NCBI GenBank assembly: GCA_030704615.1
Contig: CM060731.1
Span: 51,150,001 to 51,214,000, forward strand
Direction: 5' to 3'
Source of the DNA: Takakia lepidozioides
Taxonomy: Eukaryota; Streptophyta; Takakiopsida; Takakiales; Takakiaceae
Length of the DNA: 64,000 nt
The translations under genes were made by a program, and so were the position numbers. Positions within the stretch are counted from its first letter, which is position 1. Each line of letters begins with the position of its first letter. The notes below the pieces were generated by a model. That model was not told the DNA's origin. It did no database searches and worked only from the letters and a program-made list of their open reading frames with translations. Positions 12,288 to 23,500 of this stretch are shown here, in pieces.

Positions 12288-13215
12288 TTATGCTAGCAGC
12301 TGACAATGACAGCCTAGAATTGTCAGCAAACACCCCAACCCTACTTATCACATTAGTTCCTATGCTGACTTCCATCTGCTTCCAACAGGCATTCACATTT
12401 TTGCCTGATTGTTCCACCATTGACTGGGATCGGAAACGTATTCATTCCAGAGCTTCTTCTCGTCTCTGGTATCTGTTGTTTGATACTTTCCTGTCGAGCA
12501 CATTGGCAGTAACAATATCACTCCAAAACCACCATAGATCCACCAACGAGCTAACTTGCAGCATTCAGCATGGAAATTTAGGGACGACTCTGATAACAGG
12601 GAAAAACAGGGTGAAAAGTGTTGAAGGTGCCTTCATTAGCAGTGCCTTGTTCTATCAATTGTGCTGCTGCAAAGCTGCTGTTTCCAGTTGACCGTCTACC
12701 CACACAGATTTCTTGTAGCTATTGATCCACAAGGAATCAGAAGTAATCTTGTGTTTGAAATCCGGCCCTCTTTGATGAATCTGGACCTCTATCCCTGGTC
12801 CTTCCGCTATCCCTGCCTGTGTACAAATCATGAAAACGTCATCATCATTGCTGCTAGCAGCTGACACTGACGGCGTGAAGTTCTTCCAGCAAACACCCCA
12901 ACCCTACTTATTACAGCAGTTCCAATCTGAATTGCATCTGCTTCTCTTTGTAGTCCAACAGACATTCACCTTTTTGTCTCCATTGTCCCACCATTGACTG
13001 GGGTCGGAAAAGTGTTCATTCCAAAGCTTCTCCTCATCTCTGTTATCTGTTTCTGGATACTTTCCTGCTGCCACATCGGTAGTAACTTGTCGAAGTCACT
13101 CCAAACCACCACATATCCGCCCAACGAGCTAACTTACAGAATTCAATATGCATCTCAGGGCCGAGTCTGATGAGAGGGCGAAACTGGCTGAAATAGGTCG
13201 AATAAGAAGGTGCCC
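12288..13215. repeat. Diverged direct duplication of about 350 bp
   Basis: The segment from about 12295 to 12640 (beginning CTAGCAGCTGACAATGACAG) is repeated at about 12851 to 13215 (CTAGCAGCTGACACTGACGG). Many blocks are shared in the same order, for example AACACCCCAACCCTACTTAT, CCACCATTGACTGGG and CCAACGAGCTAACTT. The copies start about 560 bp apart and differ by perhaps 15-20 percent plus indels (estimate by eye). The frame spanning 12158-12691 is not conserved between copies, so this is a repeat rather than a gene. Confidence 0.7.
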
Positions 13216-13239
13216 TCACCACATTGTCCTTGACCTTGT

Positions 13240-13370
13240 GTCATGACCCATGGAGGATTTGACCAACCATCAACCGAGAAGGACCCAGGATCACATAGGT
13301 TATGCACAGGCAAGGCACAAACACCCAACCACTAGGCTACCTGCTCTCAAGCGCCAGAAAGCCGAAACTA
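13240..13370 (-). mobile_element. tRNA-derived SINE head (family 2)
   Basis: On the minus strand the segment reads GCAGGTAGCCTAGTGGTTGG, an A-box-like tRNA 5' half, then TTTGTGCCTTGCCTGTGCAT and a degenerate B-box region near GATCCTGGGTCC. The block GTGCCTTGCCTGTG recurs in the minus-strand copy at 44.73-44.82 kb, so it is repetitive. It differs in sequence from the family 1 head at 10.6 kb. The 3' boundary of the element is not defined. Confidence 0.55.
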
Positions 13371-13650
13371 GGTTTTTAAAATGGCTCGGGCATGAACGTT
13401 TGTCTTGCAAATCTTCTTCGAAAGTGCCTCACAGACGACATCCAATCAAGTGAATCTTCATCCAAAATCCGTCATCATTCCCGAGCCTGAACATCTTTTC
13501 CAGCCTTAGACTCGGCAGACAAACCTATAGCCTTGGCCCGAGACTGACTAGGGAGGAAAGCAAATCGAAAGCGAGAGAGAAAGAGAGATGAATAGGACAA
13601 TATAGTTCAAGTAACTTACTTGCCGTGCACTCCAAATCAGTTCAATACTG

Positions 13651-14277
13651 TACGTTGCTGTCAGATTCGATAGCACAGTGCCGAAATAATCATTTTTATG
13701 AGGCTCAGTCCATTCGGCACCTCATATTTTATATTCCAGGTTTAGGCAGTTTAGGATTCAAATTTTTCGGGCACTTGGGCAGCCAGGTAGTATATAGCAC
13801 ACATATGTATTCTGTCGATTTTTTGAGATTTTCCACATTTTCTTATTTTTGGACAAGCTGAGTACGTAATATTTCTGGATTTTTAGACATATCACTTGAG
13901 TTTCTAGGATTCAACCTTTTCTCATTGCGTGATAGAACTCTTATCCTATCACCTCCATGCTAGTTTTGCTTGCTCATATCTCCCTTAGAACTCCATGTTG
14001 CATCTACTCCCTTTTAGAACACCTGCTCTTTGCTACATTTGCTTCTGTTTCTTGATTTAGCTGGTACGCTTATGTTACGGAAAAGTTTCCCGTCGGTGAG
14101 CCTTTATGGCCTTCCCCGGGTGGTTATTTTTTCCACTTGTTTTGACACTTTTTATTTTAATTTGATTAAAAGGGCCCCTGGTCCCCTAACATAAAATAAT
14201 AATAAAAACTTGAGTTAATTCAAAAATTTCAACAACCCAAAATATAATTAATTTGTGTCGAATCTGACAGCAACGTA
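13651..14277. mobile_element. Element with perfect 20-bp terminal inverted repeats
   Basis: TACGTTGCTGTCAGATTCGA at 13651-13670 is exactly reverse-complemented at 14258-14277, giving a 627-bp unit with no convincing coding frame. If the outermost TA is counted as a target duplication, the layout would fit a Tc1/mariner-type MITE, but the inner TIR is not the usual Stowaway sequence. The superfamily is therefore uncertain. Confidence 0.6.
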
Positions 14278-14552
14278 GGGTAGTCCACCAATCTTATTTT
14301 TTTATGCTCATGCATTTGGCATACTGCACCTCTCAATTTGTTGTCTTTATCCAATTGTACACGTTCACAAAAAATTGTAACATATGTGGGATGTTGTAGC
14401 ACCATCTGTCGCCATTTGCCGACTTAGCTAGCAAGGTTAGACCTCATGTTGACAATTGGATGATGTTGAAGTTCAAATCCAATTGTCTTATTGTATTTTA
14501 TTTTTCTCACTTCTTTTGTCATCCAACCAAAATATTTGACATAACCTTAGAT

Positions 14553-14734
14553 ACATCTGAATCAATTGATTAAAATAAGTAAATATTGGTCATGGACAAT
14601 TGGAAAGGCAATATATTATATCCTTCATGTGGATACATTTGCCAACATATCAGGTTATGTGTCAGATATAATATATTGCCTTTCCAATTGTCCATGACCA
14701 ATATTTACTTATTTTAATCAATTGATTCAGATGT
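14553..14734. repeat. Perfect 70-bp inverted repeat with 42-nt loop
   Basis: The arm at 14553-14622 is matched base for base by the reverse complement of 14665-14734, leaving a 42-nt loop. The loop contains GGATACATTTGCC, whose complement GGCAAATGTATCC occurs just outside at about 14792, so a second alternative pairing exists. The absence of any mismatch suggests either recent formation or a fold-back transposon. If transcribed, the RNA would be a long perfect hairpin. No coding frame is convincing here. Confidence 0.9.
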
Positions 14735-17700
14735 GTAATGTCGGATAATGTAATACGTCGGTTAATATATATATGTCGGATAATGTGTCGGCAAATGTAT
14801 CCGATATATCTTTTAACCTTTTCATATCGATACAATTGTGACATAAATTTTACTTGTTGTTTGGGATGATTTAACAATGTCAATTACAACTATGGAGTAT
14901 TTCACTGGTTTATGTTTTACCAATGTCTAGACTTCTTTTTGCATACTTACCCTACATAATGATAAGATCTCATGTAATCTATACCCTTGAAACCATCATA
15001 AGATATGATCAACCACATGTGATTTAACTGTCGTGGTTTTAGTCATGGTTAACTAGAATTACCTACTTCTAGTTAACTAGGACATTTTAGATATTTATAT
15101 TTATATTTTGTGTGTTGGGACTTCATTTGGTCTCACATGCCAAATGAGGTGTCAAGCCTCACTTGGGACATGGGGATGGATTTTCCCCTTGTGAGGGTTG
15201 AGGAAGGCTCATCTTCTTGTAGTTGAGCCTCCATGAGCCTCTCTCACCTCCATAGCTCTAAGTATTGAGAGAGAGTGTGGTGAAGGCTTTGTAGGGTGGA
15301 TTCCTTTAGCAAAGTAAACACAATGGAAACACTCCACTCATGAATCCACTCAATCACATAAACTAAGTCAAGCCAAGGGCACCTTCACCTCCCCTTTCTT
15401 GTCACATGCTAATGTGTTGCTACGCATGCCTTGAGCCACAATCTCTTTTCTTCATGAAGACCACCTCCAATGATCTCCCACATGTGTTCCAAGCTCTTCA
15501 ATGCTCTAGGCTTGGTTTCACATCATCATGGATAGAATTTTTACCTACATGCTTCCCTTTGGAGTCATCTTGAGCTTCTTGATGCTCTCCAAGTGTTTGC
15601 TTTTGTTGTCTTCAAGCCCTAGCCTATGTAGCTCCTTAGCTTCTCTTCCACAACATGCACCCCCTCTTTTAGCAAGCCACCAAGCCTTGTCTCCTTTCAA
15701 ACCTTGGTCATTCAAGCTCCCTTCACTTGCTAGCTCAAGATCCACTCCTCTCAAGCTTCAAAGGGCAAAGCTTAAGCCAATTAAAACATGCTCCACACAT
15801 GCACCATCTCATACACAAATGAATGAACTTGCTCATTTCACCTGCTAGCTCTCCTCAAGCTTAAAGTTGGAAGCCACATTTGGAAAACTTACTCCACACA
15901 TGCGCCACTTGCTTGGTCAACCACTTGCTTCACCAAGAGCAATCCAAGAACTCATAGAACTAGCAAAAGCACTCCCTTCCAGTGCCTTAGCTTGCTTGTT
16001 TGTCAACAAATGAAACCCCACTTGGCTTCATTTCACCATGGATAAAACAACCACTTCTTAGCTTCTCTTGAACTACTCAATGCTTCTCAAGCTAACCTTG
16101 TTGTATTCCTTCTATGGTGTTTCCAACCCAAGCATGTGCCGCTCTTTGGCTTCTTTTTCAAACCATGAACAACTAGAGCTTGCTCTTGAAACCCTAGTGT
16201 TTATCTTCTCCACATATAAGACGCTTCTCTTGTGATGCAAGAGCTCTTTTCCAAGCTCTCAAACCCTTGGTGCACAATAATGCTTCTACAAACCCTCAAT
16301 GCATTCTTTTCACCATAGAAGCCACTTTCTGCAAATGGTTGTCACAACACTTGAGATACAAGAGATGGCGCTCCTTCTTCTCAAACTTTCAAACCTTTTG
16401 CTTCCACACACAAGACTTTCTTCCTTGCAATACTTGTAAAGTCTTATAACTCAAGAGCTCTCTCCTTGAGCTCTCCACTTCCTTGATGCAATGCAAACAC
16501 ACTCTCCCTTGTAACACTTTGCAAGCACAAGAGCTCTCTCCTTGAGCTCTCCAACCCTTTGATAGAACTCACATGCACCCTCCATTGCAAATACCTCGCA
16601 AGCACAAGAACTCTCCTTGCTCTCTACCTCCTTACACACAAGTGCAATACTAACCCTTACACTTTGCACTCACAAGCATAAGGTCATTTAGGGCTTATGA
16701 CTTCAAGTTTGAGAAGATGAGCTCTTGAATAGAGGTGTGGATACACATTATTGTGAATGAAGACAACACCTAGGCCAAGAGGTAGAAGTGTGTGAACTAG
16801 CCTATACAAGGGAAAGCGCATCGAAGATGGCATACAAAAGTCAAATTGAAGCAAGGCTTGGCGCCTATCATTGGGCACATTAGCTTGCCATGAGTTCCGA
16901 GGAGATCAAGAAGAACTTGTAAGTTTGTGATGGATGCATTGCAAGATAAGACAATGCAATCTTGCATACATGTTAGGGATGAAGATACCATGAAGAAAGT
17001 GTTTCCCACCATCACATAAACTCCTTAAGCCTCGGGGTAGAAGCATGGATTAGGAGCGATAATGTGTATGGTGTTTCTTACTATACTCTACAAACCCTAG
17101 TCTCCATCCACTTCAAAAACTGGGTATGGCTCATTCTGCCCACCATACAGTTTTGTGATAAGAGTATGGCTCATACTGCCCAGCATACACTTTTGTGAAC
17201 AGTGTATGGATAGAGGTGGAGAAACTTTGCCTACCATACGTTTTTATTAAAAGTGTATGACATATATGGTGTAGCTGGAGGAGTATTGCCTTTAGAGGAT
17301 CTTTGGGGGGTCCTTGGAGGAGCTTTTGGAGGACACATTGAAGAGCCTTTGGAGGGCTATTTGGAGGACTACTTGGGGTCCTTGAAGGCCAATATTTGGG
17401 TTTGTGGAATCTTGAGGGTTCTTAGAGAGTTATTTGAGAGATCCTTGAAAGGTCTTGTCTATTGCTTAAGTAAAAGAGTGTGGAGATAGGGTAGTGGGAT
17501 GAGAGCATGCTATGGTAGGAATTGCTTGAGTCTCTCTTCCTTGTAGTCTTCCACCCTCTTTGTAGGCCAAAACCTTTCCATAGGTGGAGGTAAGAGTCAG
17601 TCCGGGTTTGGGCTGGGGTGTCTTGCAGGAGCGACACTGTGGAGTGTTTTTGGTGTGGGGGGGTTACTGTTTTGATTTTCTTGTGTTTGGATCCCCTCTA

Positions 17701-18051
17701 CACTTGCATTCTTGACTGTGCGCCATGTTAGTTTTGTGTGGGCGCTTATTTTCATAGGAGGTTGGTCCGGATTTGATCACCGGCCGATCCTAGAGCGTGC
17801 TGTAGGTGGTGAGGTTGGGGTGATGACCAGTCAGACCATCATTGTTTCTCTTATGTTGAGGCTGGGTTGATGACCAGCAGACCATAGGAGTGCTTGCGGT
17901 GGATGTAGGTGCAGGTACAGGTCTACATTAGAAACCTAGTATTCATGTTTGAACCACCAGCCGCAACAGGTTCTCTGCTCGGTTACCTTGTGGAAAGGGG
18001 GATTAGAGACAGGTTTGCAACCGACGTGGTTGTGAGTTTTTCATCACGGAG

Positions 18052-18828
18052 GTGCCACTAGTTGCTGAGGGAAGTGCCAGTACAAGCACCAGCAATACTA
18101 GTGGGTACACGAGACGAGGTGTGCGGTTTAGGCCACCTTCACCTTCAGTGTCTTCTCAGGAAGGTTCAGACTCGGAGTCAGGAGGATTCTCGCCGAGGGT
18201 GCAAGCCATTTCCGTGCCATTGTTGTGGGACACGATGGATGAGATGTATGGAGCTACCAAGGGGCCACGTAGGTACTCTAGAGTTGTGGGCACCATCGAG
18301 CTTGATGACTTCATATATGAGTTCAATAGTTGGTGTGATTTGCAGCAGATGCGCAATCCAGAACTGTTTACGTCTTTTATGGCATGGAAGGGGCTGTTTC
18401 AGCACCTTGAGGGGCCGCCCATGGACGATTACCATGAATTTAGGCAGGGACATGAGGTGGAGATTGAGGAATGGCGGGAGTATTGGTCACCTGACTATAT
18501 CTCCATCACCAGAGACACAAGAGCAGCCGCGACACCAGCAGCTACACCAACATCCCCAACCGCAAGCACTAGTAGTGGGACAAGTGGTACAGGAGCTGGA
18601 AAATCCACTCAAGCTCCTGCTGAAGCACCAGCACCCGTGTTTGGCTTTAACCCAGTTGTGGAGTTCTTTGAGGAGTTGAGGAGAAACTACCAGGGGATAA
18701 GGACAGAGAAGTTGCGGAGCTTGCAAGAGTTCCAACGGAGGCCTACTGAGAGTTTGAGGGAGGCTTACACTCGCATGAGACGCTTGATAAACGTAACCCA
18801 AGGGGTTACAGAAGCTCAGGCAGTCTAG
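18052..18828 (+). pseudogene. Gypsy A gag (Retrotrans_gag-like)
   Basis: A frame of about 258 codons. A Ser/Thr-rich N-terminus (residues 1-45) is followed by an acidic region and a low-complexity Ala/Pro/Thr linker (about residues 160-200). The last ~60 residues have the helical gag signature: FFEELRRNYQGIRTEKLRSL and LREAYTRMRRLINVTQGVTE. The frame ends at a TAG (18826-18828) just where the homologous protein should continue into FWYG; that continuation is readable in another frame at 18829-18870. The gene is therefore frameshifted or nonsense-mutated. Gag proteins of this type form the virus-like particle of LTR retrotransposons. The frame is otherwise open, so the decay may be modest. Confidence 0.7.
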
Positions 18829-18835
18829 TTCTGGT

Positions 18836-19354
18836 ATGGGACAAGGAGCTGAGGAGAAGGGTGCGGGATGCAAAGTCTCTCCTACAGGTGGCCCAACCCA
18901 CCTTAGCAAATGTGCTTTTGCTGGCAGAGCGGATAGAGCTCAATATGGTGGAGGAGCGGGTGGTTATGGTGGGTTTGGCAAGGAGACACAACGAAGTGGG
19001 GCTCCTAGCCAACACCAACCACTACCCCAACGTGTTCAAGGCAACAAGGGGGCTCAAGCAAAGCCCAAGGAAGGACAGAAAGGATCTCAGATGCAGAGGT
19101 CTCTTCCTTCATTCTCATGCCAACCACAATTAGGCGTGATTTGTTGGGTTTGTGGAGGACCTCATGTTAAGACGGATTGCCCGGAGAGAGGCAAAGGGCC
19201 AACACAGGCACAACCTACACAATTACAGTGTAGGCATTATGGCAAGTATGGGCATGAGGAGGCCTGGTCGCTTTCTGAAACCAATTTGTCAGGCTCCATT
19301 GTATTCTGCAATGACAATTGCAATGTCAGGGATTCGGCCAGCTGCAGTGTTTAG
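18836..19354 (+). pseudogene. Gypsy A nucleocapsid region with zinc knuckle
   Basis: The frame reads a basic Gly/Gln-rich segment and then CWVCGGPHVKTDC, a CX2CX3HX4C zinc knuckle of the nucleocapsid. A second knuckle is broken: CRHYGKYGHEEAW has lost two of its ligands, whereas gypsy B retains CGHCGKHGHGEAQC at the equivalent place. Downstream sequence (19260-19945) reads FRLAATLCESG, WQAAAARL and VDNQ, then LAQLEQRLAAMA and GMGFMCGAAL, in changing frames. The order of these blocks is inverted relative to gypsy B, where LEQRLAAMA comes before FRLAATL. Confidence 0.7.
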
Positions 19355-20517
19355 ACTGGCAGCTACACTTTGTGAAAGTGGTGATGCATCAGCACTGTTT
19401 GCGAGGATAGTAGATAAGGTGCAGTCCATACATGATGTTATGGATCCAAGGGTGATGACAGCCACGGTTGCGTCATGGCAGGCGGCAGCTGCAAGGTTGC
19501 AAGAGTTACCATCTAGGCAAGCCATCGAGCATGCTATGGTGACTCCTGGAGTAGTCTTGGTGGATAACCAAGCTTGTGTGTTCCAGTTGTGTGGCCCAAC
19601 CGAGAGATAGAGGAGGCAAAGGTCATGGTGGAGGTCGTAACCACAACCAAGGAGCACAGGGTCAAGGTCAAGATCATGACCAAGGCATGGTGGATAGACT
19701 TGCCCAGCTAGAGCAACGTCTTGCTGCCATGGCCACTACTCATGTTGCGCCAGCTCCAAGGCTTGAGGTTCAAGCCCCACCTGCACAACCTCTTATACCT
19801 AGGGAAGACCAGATTGGTATGGGCTTCATGTGTGGAGCCGCACTTGGAGGGCCATTGCATGTATTGGACTCTACTGCTGCTATCACTCGAGCAGCAACGC
19901 GTGCTCCTGAGCCAAGAGGAAGTCATCTTGTGAGTGGACCAACAACGATGTGACACTTGTTCATATTATGAACATATATGACTACATGACTACACATGAC
20001 CAATGAAAACACGACATGTGCATTAATTAAAGTGATAACGGAAGTGGCGTAGTCATACTCACGTCTGTATCTTATGACTTCTTGACTACAATCACCCAAC
20101 GAAATGTCGACATGTGGAGAAGAGGATCGTTGCATTCAAAATTCAAACTAAAGTGCTGAAGGGAAAGTGGCGATCTTACCGGAAGAGAACAGCGTTGGAG
20201 AAGAGGATCCCTCCCGTGTATCATGTAATGATTCCTCACTGTTTCCAACAAGAGTACTTTTCCTCCATGACACTCATCGCAGTTGCATAGCATTTTTGTA
20301 TGCCCATTCCTTGTGGCATAAGCTTCTTCCATTCGCCATAGATGGTCATCTATTCTACGCCTACGCATCCGTTCGCCACATGCACTGTACATGCTTTGAA
20401 CGTCACCCCTTCCCTCTTTGCATGCTACGCACAGTGCATTGTCTCTAGTTTTGCACCAGCTGCCAATGTGCTATTTCTATATCTATAGTATACTATAAGT
20501 ATCGTTTCTGAGTGTCC

Positions 20518-23500
20518 ATGGTGAAGCGGAAGGTCTTCAAAGTGACAGTCCCTCTCACTGAGTACGAGAAGTTCCGAGAGCGCCGGATTGCTGCCATAAA
20601 GGAGGTGGAAGCAACGTTCAAGCAATCGATAGATGGGTGAGTTTAGTTCCTGACTTTGGATACCCACCCACTAAACTTGCGATTTGCCTTATCCTCTAAC
20701 CTTCCTACAGCGATCATAAGCTTCATAGCACAAATGGGGGCGAGTAGCTGCGACTTGTACAAACAGAGAGGCAAACAACATACAGTGAGTGACGATTAGG
20801 TTTGAGGAGGGTGTGTCATTAGGCGGGAGATGTCCGCCGTCATTCGTGGGCAGGCATTACGTCTTGGTAGGGTGCGGCTGTGGTTCAGCGTAGGCTTAAG
20901 AGTATTAGGGTATGTATGCTTACATTTGTTTGTGATTGTTTGAGAGGGAGGTCATGGAGGTGTTTGTGCAGGCTTGCGGGAGCGAATCGCCCTCGCAAGC
21001 CACGCACTCCGAAGGAAAAAGGTAGGAATCAAGGTCCTGCAAGGCAAAGTGCCAGACTGAAGACGATGACTGAAGACTGAAGACTACGATTTTGCATGAG
21101 GGCTCTTCTGAGGACGATGAGGACGATCCACTCCTCCCACGCCAATGCGAGGCGAGTGCGTCGTCGGCGGATGCCACGGCAAGCCGAGGAGAACATGCCC
21201 ATGCTCATGTCGCAGGACAAAAATGCCCATCATCTACACTACGAACACCTTCTCCGTCTGTGAGTTATAGTTCTTCACAATGACCATGATTCTAATTATG
21301 TATGTTTTTGGTAAAATCACGAAGAGATAGGGTATGTCTGTCAAGACAGGGAAGTTGGACAATGCAGGGGTCAGCCAAGGCACAATCATAAATGATTTCC
21401 ACTAGACAAGTTGAAGTGCCAAAGGCATGATGTCAGGCCAATGTAGACTTCAGGTGTGTTCAAATTCTTTGCCCCATGAAACCAACGTCCTAGTACTAAG
21501 CTACAATGGCTACTTATGCACCCAGAATATCAGTAAAACTTGGAGGGATACTTCTCATGGACCCATCAGCTTTGTCCATTTGAATTCTTGCTATGGATTT
21601 CAAGAACACCCCATACCTAAGAGGGCTCAAAAATGTACTGGGAGGACATCATTGGGGCCAATCAAATTTGGGAGATTTACTGCCCAAGATCATACTGAGT
21701 TTTGGGTAATCTTGTCTTTACAAATGATATGTGCTTCCAGTTTGTTTTGCCTGAATTCAAGGATTTGCTGCTTGCTGCCTATATGTATGTGTAATCACCC
21801 ACATTGTACTGGGGGAATTTCTTTTTAGGGCAAGCACAAGCGCACTGGATCCACGATCCCTGCTGCTAGCAATGGAGATGGCGCCCACAAGAACGCAGGA
21901 GGTGGCCCTAACTCTCCCAACATTGTGGGTTCTGTGCCACCAGTACCCCCACCTTATTATGGTATGCCTCAGTACCCACAGTCTGGCACTCAGTATGGTC
22001 AGGGTCAATATGGTGCTCCTCCATATGGGCAGTATAGCCAGTATCCTCCTCCACCATATTTGCCACCCCCTAATAGCTATGGGGGTGGTAGGCCACCGGA
22101 ATATCCTCCTGCTTATGGACAGTATGGCCAATATGGTCCTCGGTCTTCTGGCCAACAACCATGGCCACCAGTCCCTACTTGGCAGGATCCTGCTTTGAAT
22201 TCTCCTGAGCGCACGGAGGTCTCTGAACGAGGGGAGGGTGTCGTTTCAAAGAATGATAGAACCAATGCTTTAAGGAGGGCTAATAGCTCAGCCAAAATTG
22301 AAGCTGCCAAGGTCAAGGAAGAGAGAATAGCTGCAGGTCTTCTTCCCACGGTGATTTTGACGAACCTCAAAGGAGCCCCGTATGGTCAGACCCGGAATGT
22401 ATGGCACGCTGCCCTTAAAGGACATGCTTATCGCAAGCTAGATCGTTCCCTTGCCATCAACAACCAACCTGATGAAGTTGTATACGAAATCAGAGATCAC
22501 CTGGCTAAGCTATTTTCATATACACCGCACGAGTTAAAAGACTTCCACCTAAAACAAACAATTGGCAGAATAATGAAGAACCAGCGTTATGAAGCACACA
22601 CTGCGTGGTTGGGTGGTAAGGGGAAACCCATTACTGTATCTGATGAGGTATGGAACAAGCTTGTAAGTTACTGGCAGACAGAGGTGTTCCACAAAGTGTC
22701 GGGCAACATGAAGAAGGCAAATGGTGCAATTCTGAATCCTACCAAGACTGGCCGTGGTGGGAAGGCAATGGTGGAAGCATGCTTGGTAAGTGGCATCATC
22801 ACGACTCTGTATTTTGTTCCTCATTGAATTGCTATGTGTATATAGTCAGCCCTCACATTGCTTACTGACTTGTGGCATGGGTTTGTTTGTGGCATGGATT
22901 AATTTGTAGGAAACACTATCAGGGTGCCCTCCTACATTATATGAAATTCAAGAGGGTTCAGTGTCACGGTTGTCAGCTAGGAGTGACAGGCGGGTAAGTG
23001 TGTTTTCCACGTTTGCTAGAGTGGTTGCTGCATCATAGGTTGCTAGGGTTTTTTTCACGGCTTTTGGCCTAGGTTTTCTTTCCAATGGTTGTTCATGCTA
23101 GGTTTTTTTGGGTTTGATTCATACTTGGGCAAGTTTTCATGGATTGGCAGGAGGGAAGTCTCGCATATTCTACAGTAGTTGGCAGGATGGATGGCTTGGA
23201 CAAACTGGTGGAATCACAAGGACGTGACATGGCAGAATTAAAATTACAGATGCAGAGTATGATTGAGTACCAGAAAGCCATTGTGACGAGATTGGGGATT
23301 AATCTACCAGGCGCAGGACCAGTGACATCTACGATGGATACGTCTGCTGTGACAGTATCAAAATGTTTGGAATCCCAATTTCAGACGGTAACTGGTGCTC
23401 ACTCTAAGCCCTTATGTCTTCCTGTCACTGATGATCTTTTGAATTTGACCGAGCAGCAGCAGGATACAGGGAAGGCCAGCTGTGAGGTACACGTGGAAAT

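Larger units (their letters stand above)
15060..19953 (+). mobile_element. Degenerate Ty3/gypsy retroelement A (LTR/leader, gag, CCHC)
   Basis: A segment near 15115-15240 (GGAAGGCTCATCTTCTTGTA ... TTGAGCCTCCATGAG) resembles the start of gypsy B near 58790-58890 (GGAGGCTCATC ... GTTGAGCCTCATTG), so it is probably the LTR. A long leader of about 2.5 kb follows. It contains many CAAGAGCTCTCTCCTTGAG palindromes (16440-16620) and a degenerate ~60-bp repeat with GTATGGCTCATACTGCCCA (17110-17260). Gag and zinc-knuckle coding follow at 18052-19354. No protease, RT or integrase remains: the sequence is cut off at the CACTA element that starts near 19954. Confidence 0.7.

Noticed and set aside
12158-12691. 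177-codon plus-strand frame
   Set aside because: Lies across a diverged duplication (12.29-12.64 and 12.85-13.2 kb) and the reading frame is not preserved in the other copy.
15528-15848. 106-codon frame with a hydrophobic, Ser/Leu-rich start resembling a signal peptide
   Set aside because: Sits in the repetitive leader of gypsy A, where many CTCAAGC-type repeats create biased frames in several phases.
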